A stretch of DNA of 64,000 nucleotides from Sellimonas sp963559135 (GTDB lineage: Bacteria > Bacillota > Clostridia > Lachnospirales > Lachnospiraceae), in assembly GCA_963559135.1 (NCBI GenBank), contig CAUWJP010000002.1, positions 77,337-141,336 of the forward strand, written 5' to 3'. The number at the start of each line of letters is the position of its first letter. The stretch's first letter is position 1. The translations under genes and the position numbers were made by a program. Shown here piece by piece: positions 1 to 6,525 of this stretch. Under the pieces are notes generated by a model, which saw only the letters and a program-made list of their open reading frames with translations, had not been told where the DNA came from and did no database searches.

Positions 1-19
1 GGTTTCTATTTTCAATCTT

Positions 20-50
20 TTGAGATTTTTCCTATAATATCTAGTATAAT
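20..50 (+). promoter_or_regulatory. Candidate sigma-A promoter for the HgdB-like gene
   Basis: TTGAGA at 20-25 and TATAAT at 45-50 are separated by 19 bases, slightly long for a sigma-A promoter. A second TATAAT lies at 33-38. They sit just upstream of an AAGGAGG ribosome site and the ATG at 79. The -35/-10 pairing is uncertain. Confidence 0.4.
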
Positions 51-78
51 CATAAATAACAACTAAGGAGGAACTAAA

Positions 79-1233
79 ATGCCCGAATTTTCTTTGCCTG
101 AAAACTTTGAAACATACCCGGAAGCCCGCAAGAAGGCATTTATCACCATGAAAGAACTGAAAGAGCAGGGGCGCCGGATTGTCGGTGTCTTCTGTACCTA
201 TACCCCTTGGGAACTGATTCTTGCCGCCGATGCTGTTGCCGTTGTTCTGTGTGGAATTGGAGACGACAACATCCCTGCTGCCGAGCTCCGGCTTCCCAAA
301 AATCTCTGCCCTCTCATCAAGGCCAGTTATGGTGCCGCTGTGACCGACCGGTGCCCGTTCTTCTATTTTTCGGATATGGTTCTGGCCGAAACAACCTGTG
401 ACGGAAAGAAAAAAATGTACGAGCTGATGAGCGAGCTGAAACACTGCCACATCATGCAGCTGCCGCCTGGAAAGACCGGACGGGGTGCTCTGGAATTTTG
501 GAAACAGGAAGTCATCAGTGTAAAAGAAGATCTGGAACAGTTTTACGGTATCACCATTACGGATGATCAGATCCGCAATGCAATCAAACTTCGGAACCGG
601 GAACGTAAGGCTGTCCTTGACTTCTTCGAAGTAGCCCGGCTGAAACCGTCTCCGATCAGTGGATATGAGATCAATACCGTAATTTCATCCAACGAATTTT
701 CACCGGATCTGGAAGAAAAGATCGCATTCCTCAATCAGCGTACTGCTGAATTAAAAAATCTTTATGAACGTGAATATAAAGGAAAGCCTTCCCGTCCGCG
801 TGTCCTGATTACCGGATGTCCTACAAACGGCGTTATGGATAAGATCGTGAAGCGAATTGAAGAGCTTGGAGCCGACGTCGTTGGATTTGAAAACTGCTGC
901 GGCCCTCGTGAAAAGAAAGACCCGATTGATGAAGAAAAGGACCCGATCACGGCAATCGCAGAGAAATATCTCCGCGTCAACTGTTCTGTCATGAGCCCGA
1001 ATCCTGGCCGTCTCGAAGCTCTGGATGTACAGATAGACGAATATCAGGTGGACGGCGTCGTGGAAGTGTTGCTTCAGGCATGCCACACGTTTGCTATCGA
1101 ATCCGATGCAGTCAAAAAATTTGTCACACAGAAGAAACACATTCCATATATTGCCATTAACACCGACTATTCCCCGTCGGATCAGGCACAGATCGATACA
1201 AGACTTGGCGCTTTTGTCGAACTGTTACAGTAA
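79..1233 (+). CDS. 2-hydroxyacyl-CoA dehydratase/double-cubane cluster family reductase
   Basis: This 384-aa protein resembles the HgdB/BcrB-type subunit of 2-hydroxyacyl-CoA dehydratases and the stand-alone double-cubane cluster proteins (YjiM-like). These bind Fe-S clusters and take electrons from an ATP-driven activator to reduce difficult substrates in the cytoplasm. Visible marks are an N-terminal FCTYTPWELILAA segment, Cys residues in CPLIKASYG and CPFFYFSD placed as cluster ligands, and a second Rossmann-like half beginning near PRVLITGCPTNG. The length fits the family. The start has a strong AAGGAGG 8 bases upstream. No ATPase activator gene lies downstream, so a partner must be upstream of the window or elsewhere. 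The neighbour is a HAD phosphatase 44 bases downstream, probably co-transcribed. The substrate cannot be read from sequence. Confidence 0.8.
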   Translation: MPEFSLPENFETYPEARKKAFITMKELKEQGRRIVGVFCTYTPWELILAADAVAVVLCGIGDDNIPAAELRLPKNLCPLIKASYGAAVTDRCPFFYFSDMVLAETTCDGKKKMYELMSELKHCHIMQLPPGKTGRGALEFWKQEVISVKEDLEQFYGITITDDQIRNAIKLRNRERKAVLDFFEVARLKPSPISGYEINTVISSNEFSPDLEEKIAFLNQRTAELKNLYEREYKGKPSRPRVLITGCPTNGVMDKIVKRIEELGADVVGFENCCGPREKKDPIDEEKDPITAIAEKYLRVNCSVMSPNPGRLEALDVQIDEYQVDGVVEVLLQACHTFAIESDAVKKFVTQKKHIPYIAINTDYSPSDQAQIDTRLGAFVELLQ

Positions 1234-1277
1234 CAATTAACACCATTTGTTTCAACTAAGAAAAGAGGAAAAACATT

Positions 1278-2096
1278 ATGAAACTGCTTGCACTTGACAT
1301 GGACGGAACCTGTCTGAATTCCTATAGTAAAATCAGTCAAAAGACGATGGATGCGTTACATCTTGCGAGAACATCGGGGATTGAGATTGTCCCTACTACC
1401 GGTCGTGCTCTCTCCTGTATTCCGCATCAGCTCAGGAAAACAGGTCTGTTCCGCTATGTTATCTCCTCCAACGGTGCTGTTGCCGTAGATCTGAAAGAGC
1501 AAAAGACTCTGTTTTGTGCCCTCATGCCTTCCGAGGCAGCGACGACGATTATTGAATCCTGTCAGGGACCGGACCTGAAAATGGCGGCACATATCCACCA
1601 TGATTACCTATTGCAGGGTCAGCTTCTGCCTTTCTTCGGACACCTGATCTATGGCCGTGACGCCTCGCAGACAAAAGCAGTGCCGGATCTTGCAGAATTC
1701 ATCCGAAGCCGGCACGCGGATGTGGAGGAGCTGCAGTTTTTCCTTCTCACAAAAAAAGCCAGGGAACGTACCAGACGCATTGTCTCTGAGTTCCCTGAGC
1801 TTTCTTCTGCCCATACATCATATTATGCAGAAATCTACTCCTCCAATGCCACCAAGGGCACTGCCCTTTCAGCCGTAGCAGACTATCTTTCCGTCTCAAA
1901 GGACGAAATCGCCTGCATCGGTGACGGCGAAAATGATATCACCATGTTTCAGGCATCGGGCCTGCGTTTTGCGATGGGAAATGCCGTATCTGACTTGAAA
2001 TCCATGGCAGATGTGGTAGTTTCCTCCAACAACCACGACGGTGTTGCCGAGGCTGTCCGCTATCTGATCTCAGCAGTCCCACCGGCAGAGTTTTAA
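1278..2096 (+). CDS. Cof-type HAD-IIB family phosphatase
   Basis: This 272-aa cytoplasmic hydrolase has the HAD motif I DMDGTC near residue 7, where the first Asp is the nucleophile, a central alpha/beta cap typical of the IIB (Cof) subclass, and a C-terminal GDGENDITMF motif that holds the Mg-binding acidic residues. Family members dephosphorylate sugar phosphates, flavin or pyridoxal phosphates. Substrate ranges overlap so widely that none can be assigned. An AAGAGG site precedes the ATG. It follows the HgdB-like gene closely and could share its transcript. Its 3' end overlaps the convergent MGMT-like gene by 27 bases. Confidence 0.88.
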   Translation: MKLLALDMDGTCLNSYSKISQKTMDALHLARTSGIEIVPTTGRALSCIPHQLRKTGLFRYVISSNGAVAVDLKEQKTLFCALMPSEAATTIIESCQGPDLKMAAHIHHDYLLQGQLLPFFGHLIYGRDASQTKAVPDLAEFIRSRHADVEELQFFLLTKKARERTRRIVSEFPELSSAHTSYYAEIYSSNATKGTALSAVADYLSVSKDEIACIGDGENDITMFQASGLRFAMGNAVSDLKSMADVVVSSNNHDGVAEAVRYLISAVPPAEF

Positions 2097-2378
2097 GTCC
2101 ACATGGTTTTCGTCCTTGAATGGCACCCCTTCCTCTTCCAGAAGTAACTTCTGCTCTCTCCATTCCGGCACGAGCCGTCCTGCATGATTGACTACCCGAT
2201 GGCACGGGTACTCACCGTAACTGGAAGCCATACCGAGTACCTTTCCCACCAATCTTGCATTTTTCTCTCTTCCGATCAGCTTTGCGATCTGCCCGTAGGT
2301 GGCAATATTTCCTTCCGGAATCTCTTCTACCACAGACAGAATTTCATAAATCAAATCTTCCTGTATCACCTGTTTCAT
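2070..2378 (-). CDS. Small MGMT-family DNA-binding domain protein
   Basis: This 102-aa protein consists only of the C-terminal, DNA-binding half of O6-alkylguanine-DNA alkyltransferases. The motif GEYPCHRVVN keeps the alkyl-acceptor Cys in PCHR. Many proteins of this short size are alkyltransferase-like (Atl) proteins that replace that Cys (PWHR), recognise alkylated bases and hand them to excision repair. Here the Cys is present, so direct repair is chemically possible. The winged-helix part is seen in GNIATYGQIAKLIG. A full-length Ogt is encoded at 43503, so this is a second, reduced copy. It ends inside the 3' end of the convergent HAD gene. Confidence 0.8.
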   Translation of the reverse strand: MKQVIQEDLIYEILSVVEEIPEGNIATYGQIAKLIGREKNARLVGKVLGMASSYGEYPCHRVVNHAGRLVPEWREQKLLLEEEGVPFKDENHVDLKLCRWDC

Positions 2379-2459
2379 ACTACATCAGTACCTCGCTTTT
2401 GCTTCCGTTCATTTTTTCTATTATAGCACAATGCGGATGTCGTCTGCATATACACACAA

Positions 2460-4346
2460 CTATAGTTTTTTTACAAACAGAGCCCGAATTGCATTGAGTA
2501 CTGCCAGAATCATAACGCCCACATCCGCAAAAATGGCAAGCCACATATTTGCAATTCCGACCGCTCCCAGAACAAGGCAGATCAGCTTAATACCGATGGC
2601 AAATACAATATTCTGATAGACAATCCGCAGGCATTTCCGGGATATCCGGATCGCCTTTGCAATCTTCATCGGATCATCATCCATCAGCACTACATCTGCC
2701 GCCTCGATTGCTGCATCCGAGCCCATGGCTCCCATAGCAATCCCGATATCCGCACGTCCCAGAACCGGTGCATCATTGATTCCATCACCTACAAATGCCA
2801 CCGCCGATTTTTCCGGTTTTTCCTTTAAAAGTTCTTCTACTTTTTTCACCTTATCCGCAGGAAGCAGTTCACTGTAAACCATATCAATTCCCAATTCTGC
2901 GGCTACTTTGTCCGCTACGTTTGCGGCATCGCCGGTCAACATCACTGTTTTGGTGACTCCTGCTTTTTTTAATGTCTGCACAGCCTCTTTGGCATGCGAC
3001 TTCACAATATCAGAGATTACAATATGACCTGCATATGCGCCGTCTACCGCCATATGGATAATCGTTCCTGCCAGATGGCACTTCTGATAAGTAATTCCCA
3101 GACGCTCCATAAGCTTTTCATTTCCTGCTGCCACTTCTACACCGTCCACACGGGCTATCACACCATTGCCGCTGATCTCCTGAATGTCCTCCACCCGGGA
3201 TCGGTCGATCGATTTCCCGTAGGCTTTTTTCAGACTCCTGCTGATCGGATGGGAAGATGCGCTCTCCGCCAGTGCCGCATATTCGATCAGTTTTCTCTCT
3301 TCCATAGAATTGTGATGGATAGCATTGACTTCAAAGACACCTTTCGTCAATGTGCCTGTCTTGTCGAAGACCACTGTCTTTGTTCGGGAAAGTGTTTCCA
3401 GATAATTGGAACCCTTTACAAGAACCCCTGCATTACTCGCTCCTCCGATTCCCGCAAAGAAACTAAGTGGAATACTGATCACAAGGGCACACGGACAACT
3501 GATGACAAGGAACGTAAGCGCCCGATAGATCCAGGTTCCCCAATCCGCCAAAAGCCCCATGAAAAGCATCCGGACAAGAGGCGGCAAAAATGCAAGTGCC
3601 AGTGCCGCATAGCAGACCGCAGGCGTATATACCCGGGCAAATCTGGAGATAAAATCTTCCGAACGAGATTTTCGGGAACTTGCATTCTCCACCAGATCCA
3701 GAATCTTGGATACCGTAGACTCTCCAAATTCCTTTGTGGTGCGAATTTTCAGAACTCCTGTCATATTAATACATCCACTGATAATCTCGTCTCCGCTTTT
3801 TGTATCTTTGGGGAGGCTTTCTCCTGTCAGCGCACTGGTATTTAAAGTGAATGCGCCCTCCACAATGATACCGTCAAGGGGTACCTTTTCCCCCGGCTGA
3901 ACTACAATCGTACTTCCTATTTCCACATCATACGGATCCACTTTTTCGAGTTTTCCATCTTTTTCAATATTGGCATAATCAGGTCGGATATTCATCAGCT
4001 CACTGATATTGCGCCGACTTTTTCCAACCGCATAGCTCTGGAACCATTCTCCAATCTGATAAAAGAGCATGACGGCAATGGCCTCCGTATAGTCTCCACT
4101 CCTTTCATAAAGAGCCAGCGCAATGGCTCCGATCGTTGCCACTGCCATCAGAAAGCATTCATCAAACACCTGACCATTGCGGATCCCTTTGAACGCTTTT
4201 AATAAAATATCATAACCAATTACGAGATATGGAATCAGGTACAGCACAAACCGGAACCAGCCTTCTGCCGGGACAAAATTCAGTCCTACAAGAAGCAAGG
4301 CTGCAATCAAAATCCTCATCAACATGATTTTCTGTCTTTTCGTCAT
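2460..4346 (-). CDS. Heavy-metal (Zn/Cd-type) translocating P1B-ATPase
   Basis: This 628-aa inner-membrane pump exports divalent soft metals using ATP. Visible motifs are TGES (174-177, actuator), SCPCALVIS with the membrane CPC at 284-286, DKTGT with phosphorylated Asp328, GDGINDAP in the hinge, and a last helix region with Lys and ADVG. The last feature, with CPC followed by ALVISIP, matches the ZntA/CadA (P1B-2) class rather than the copper class. It has no N-terminal HMA domain. That function is probably supplied by the separate 72-aa CxxC protein encoded just upstream on the same strand. A hairpin separates the two genes. An AAAGGGAG site precedes the start. Metal choice (Zn, Cd, Pb) is inferred from the motif class. 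Confidence 0.9.
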   Translation of the reverse strand: MTKRQKIMLMRILIAALLLVGLNFVPAEGWFRFVLYLIPYLVIGYDILLKAFKGIRNGQVFDECFLMAVATIGAIALALYERSGDYTEAIAVMLFYQIGEWFQSYAVGKSRRNISELMNIRPDYANIEKDGKLEKVDPYDVEIGSTIVVQPGEKVPLDGIIVEGAFTLNTSALTGESLPKDTKSGDEIISGCINMTGVLKIRTTKEFGESTVSKILDLVENASSRKSRSEDFISRFARVYTPAVCYAALALAFLPPLVRMLFMGLLADWGTWIYRALTFLVISCPCALVISIPLSFFAGIGGASNAGVLVKGSNYLETLSRTKTVVFDKTGTLTKGVFEVNAIHHNSMEERKLIEYAALAESASSHPISRSLKKAYGKSIDRSRVEDIQEISGNGVIARVDGVEVAAGNEKLMERLGITYQKCHLAGTIIHMAVDGAYAGHIVISDIVKSHAKEAVQTLKKAGVTKTVMLTGDAANVADKVAAELGIDMVYSELLPADKVKKVEELLKEKPEKSAVAFVGDGINDAPVLGRADIGIAMGAMGSDAAIEAADVVLMDDDPMKIAKAIRISRKCLRIVYQNIVFAIGIKLICLVLGAVGIANMWLAIFADVGVMILAVLNAIRALFVKKL

Positions 4347-4406
4347 AGTGATTTTCTCCCTTTGTTTTTATATATGTTCACGTGTTCATATATTGTTTTT
4401 AAGAAA

Positions 4407-4441
4407 TGCACCGTAGAATTTTTTTCTAAATCTACGGTGCA
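4407..4441 (-). terminator. Intercistronic hairpin (attenuator/terminator)
   Basis: The perfect 11-bp arms TGCACCGTAGA (4407-4417) and TCTACGGTGCA (4431-4441) flank a 13-base loop. It lies between the small HMA gene and the P-ATPase gene on the minus strand. There is no clean U-run after it, so partial termination or mRNA stabilisation that makes more HMA protein than pump is likely. Confidence 0.6.
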
Positions 4442-4461
4442 CTTATTCAGAAACGAACATC

Positions 4462-4680
4462 TTAAAGAAAGATCTCACAGTCAGCCTCTACCTTTTTGCA
4501 GTTTTTGAGAACATCCTGCATCACTTCCTTCGGATTCTGCCCATCTTCAAACTCAACATTCATCTTAAGCAACATAAAGTTAACAACAGCATCTTTCACC
4601 CCCGGTGTCTTCTTTGCTGCATCTTCCATTTTATTTGCACAATTCGCACAGTCTACTTCGATCTTATAACTTCTTTTCAT
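4462..4680 (-). CDS. Stand-alone heavy-metal-associated (HMA) domain protein
   Basis: This 72-aa protein is a single ferredoxin-like HMA fold. The metal-binding loop is DCANCANKME, with the CxxC pair at residues 10 and 13 and a preceding Asp in place of the usual GM. A second Cys pair occurs near the C-terminus (NCKK...DCEIF). It probably binds a thiophilic or divalent metal in the cytosol and delivers it to the pump encoded next, which lacks this domain. The ribosome site is AAAGGA. The promoter and palindrome upstream suggest metal-controlled expression, most likely by the divergent ArsR protein. Confidence 0.85.
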   Translation of the reverse strand: MKRSYKIEVDCANCANKMEDAAKKTPGVKDAVVNFMLLKMNVEFEDGQNPKEVMQDVLKNCKKVEADCEIFL

Positions 4681-4711
4681 GATTCTACATCCTTTCTGTT
4701 ACCCTTGCTTA

Positions 4712-4729
4712 ATTAAACAATCGTTTAAT
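4712..4729. promoter_or_regulatory. Inverted repeat, probable ArsR-type operator
   Basis: ATTAAAC-AATC-GTTTAAT is a perfect 7-4-7 inverted repeat. It lies just downstream of the -10 of the HMA/pump promoter, where a bound repressor would block transcription. ArsR/SmtB repressors bind AT-rich inverted repeats of this kind, and one is encoded divergently at 4912. A further GTTT follows at 4731-4734. Confidence 0.6.
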
Positions 4730-4740
4730 CGTTTGCTTTT

Positions 4741-4768
4741 ATAATAGCACATCTTCCTTTCAGGTCAA
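4741..4768 (-). promoter_or_regulatory. Promoter of the HMA/P-ATPase unit
   Basis: On the minus strand TTGACC (4763-4768) and TATTAT (4741-4746) are spaced by 16 bases. The predicted start falls on or next to the 4712-4729 palindrome. Confidence 0.6.
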
Positions 4769-4854
4769 TGGACATAGCAATTTCCCTTCCAAACCGGCCA
4801 AATCTATTTCCTTTTGGGCAAATTCATTCTTCCTGCACGGAAATTTCTTCCGCC

Positions 4855-4883
4855 TTGTTTTCTTTCGTCCATACTGTTATAGT
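4855..4883 (+). promoter_or_regulatory. Promoter of the arsR-araC unit
   Basis: TTGTTT (4855-4860) and TATAGT (4878-4883) have a 17-base spacer, followed by an AAAGGAGG ribosome site and the ATG at 4912. Confidence 0.55.
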
Positions 4884-4911
4884 AAAAATAGCATCAAAGG
4901 AGGAATGGCTT

Positions 4912-5292
4912 ATGAAAACTTTACCCCATGATCACGGCCAGACGTTTGAACATATGCCGGATCAGATTCCAAGTCCGGAAGAATTTCAGATTGTAGCGGA
5001 TCTGTTCAAGCAGATGGGCGACCAGAGCCGGATCAGGATTTTCTGGCTTTTATGCCACTGCGAGGAATGTGTCATCAATATCTCCTCGCTTGTGGAAATG
5101 AGCAGCCCGGCAGTATCCCACCATCTAAAACAGCTGAAAATCACTGGACTGATTGTCAGTCGGCGGGAAGGAAAAGAAGTCTATTATAAAGCGGCCGACA
5201 CGGTACAGGCCCAGCTGCTTCATCATATGATCGAGCAGGTGATCCAGATTTCCTGTCCTTCTTCCGCATTTAGTCATAAAGAGGGAAAATAA
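4912..5292 (+). CDS. ArsR/SmtB-family metal-sensing repressor
   Basis: This 126-aa winged-helix regulator binds as a dimer to the operator of metal-export genes and releases it when metal binds. The ATG at 4912 is chosen because AAAGGAGG lies 7 bases upstream, although the frame stays open from 4768. Visible features are a His-rich N-terminus (HDHG...EHM), a Cys pair in CHCEECV at the helix-3 position where ArsR/CadC sensors hold metal, the recognition helix SSPAVSHHLKQL, and an HHMIE segment in the last helix. Both thiol (Cd/Pb/As-like) and His-type (Zn-like) sites are therefore possible. It is divergent from the HMA/pump genes and 3 bases upstream of an AraC-type gene. Confidence 0.88.
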   Translation: MKTLPHDHGQTFEHMPDQIPSPEEFQIVADLFKQMGDQSRIRIFWLLCHCEECVINISSLVEMSSPAVSHHLKQLKITGLIVSRREGKEVYYKAADTVQAQLLHHMIEQVIQISCPSSAFSHKEGK

Positions 5293-5295
5293 GAT

Positions 5296-6324
5296 ATGAA
5301 ACATGAATCATTAATTCGGATTGAATCTGTTTTGCGCAATGTCCCAAACGGTTCCCTTGTTCTTGAGCAGCGCACGAATAACCATCAGGAAAACAGCCTG
5401 TTTACAGAGCAGTTCGAAGCACAGATAGCCGGAAAAGGGAAAATGGAAATCTATCCTGTGTTTCCCGGCATCCTGCTTTCTCTCGACTGTTTTCTGGCAG
5501 ACCAGGTTTCGATCCAGCACAGCGCGAACCGTCATATTCTTGAGATTACCTACTGCCAGTTTGGCCGAATCGGCTGGAATTTCAAAAGCGGGACCTCCGT
5601 CTACCTCGGAAGCGGAGATCTGTCCCTGCACAATACAGACTGTTGTGCAGATTCTGTCATGACCTTTCCGCTTGGCTACTGCGAAAGTATCAGTATTTTT
5701 ATCAATCTGAAGGAACTTGCTTCGCATATGCCTCCGGTCTTGCAGGACGCAATGCTGGATCCGGATCTTCTCTACCGTCGGTTCTGCCTGCCGGAGACTC
5801 CTGCCGCTCTTCCGTCCGGGCCGGATATTGACAGTATTTTTCGTCCATTATACGGACTTCCGGAACAGCTTCGTATGCCGTATTTCAAATTGAAAGTTCA
5901 GGAACTACTTCTATATTTATGCCGCCTGTCCCCGGAAAACTCTGCTCTTACTCAGTACCAGTCCCGGCAGGCAGAGCTGATGCAGGAGATCCATCATCAG
6001 CTGACCGAACACCTGAACCGCCGCTATACGATTGAGGAGCTATCCCGTCAGTATCTGATCAACACCTCATCGCTCAAAGAGATTTTTAAAGGCGTTTATG
6101 GAATGCCCATTGCAACTTATATGAAAGAATTTCGGATCCGCAAATCGATGGAGCTTCTGCAGCAGACAGACGAAAGCATTGCTGAGATCGCCGCGAAAGT
6201 AGGATACGAAACCCAGGGGAAATTTGCCAAGGCATTTAAAGAATTCACAAATCTGACACCAAGCAGTTATCGAAAAAAATACAGAGAAGGCACTTTTATC
6301 CAGAAGAAGCGGACAGACGTATAA
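5296..6324 (+). CDS. AraC-family transcriptional regulator (PchR-like)
   Basis: This 342-aa regulator has a variable N-terminal ligand half and a C-terminal pair of helix-turn-helix motifs (about residues 240-335) that includes YTIEELSRQYLINTSSLKEI and a second helix around AEIAAKVGYETQGKFAKAF. The N-terminal half resembles PchR/YbtA-type regulators of siderophore and metal uptake, but this is a weak resemblance judged by eye. The gene starts 3 bases after arsR, so the two are one transcript. A terminator follows, so the downstream copper pump has its own promoter. Its target is unknown. The position between two metal ATPases suggests a role in metal control. Confidence 0.85.
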   Translation: MKHESLIRIESVLRNVPNGSLVLEQRTNNHQENSLFTEQFEAQIAGKGKMEIYPVFPGILLSLDCFLADQVSIQHSANRHILEITYCQFGRIGWNFKSGTSVYLGSGDLSLHNTDCCADSVMTFPLGYCESISIFINLKELASHMPPVLQDAMLDPDLLYRRFCLPETPAALPSGPDIDSIFRPLYGLPEQLRMPYFKLKVQELLLYLCRLSPENSALTQYQSRQAELMQEIHHQLTEHLNRRYTIEELSRQYLINTSSLKEIFKGVYGMPIATYMKEFRIRKSMELLQQTDESIAEIAAKVGYETQGKFAKAFKEFTNLTPSSYRKKYREGTFIQKKRTDV

Positions 6325-6344
6325 AAAACGCCTGTCCGTTTTTC
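6310..6344 (+). terminator. Rho-independent terminator after the AraC gene
   Basis: CGGACAG-A-CGT pairs with ACG-C-CTGTCCG around a short A-rich loop and is followed by TTTTTCT. It overlaps the stop codon of the AraC gene. Confidence 0.75.
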
Positions 6345-6525
6345 TACTTCTTCCATTTGGACTAATTTTATTTCTGTTTGGGCAAGTCAAACTCCTTGTT
6401 TTGGATTATACTAAAGCCACGCAGATACTCATACCCCGTATATGTGTATTTGCTCCTTATAAGAATATTCATGGTCATGATACGGCAGTTTTCTCCTGAC
6501 CGTACGACTAGAAAGGAGAATAGAC

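Noticed and set aside
2994..3845. 283-codon plus-strand frame opposite the Zn/Cd ATPase
   Set aside because: It lies fully antisense to a gene with complete P-ATPase motifs and has no ribosome site; its composition is that of a reverse-complement shadow.
6400..6500. CopY/CsoR-type operator upstream of copA
   Set aside because: I looked for TACAnnTGTA-like or GC-rich palindromes and found none convincing; several near-matches were within random expectation.
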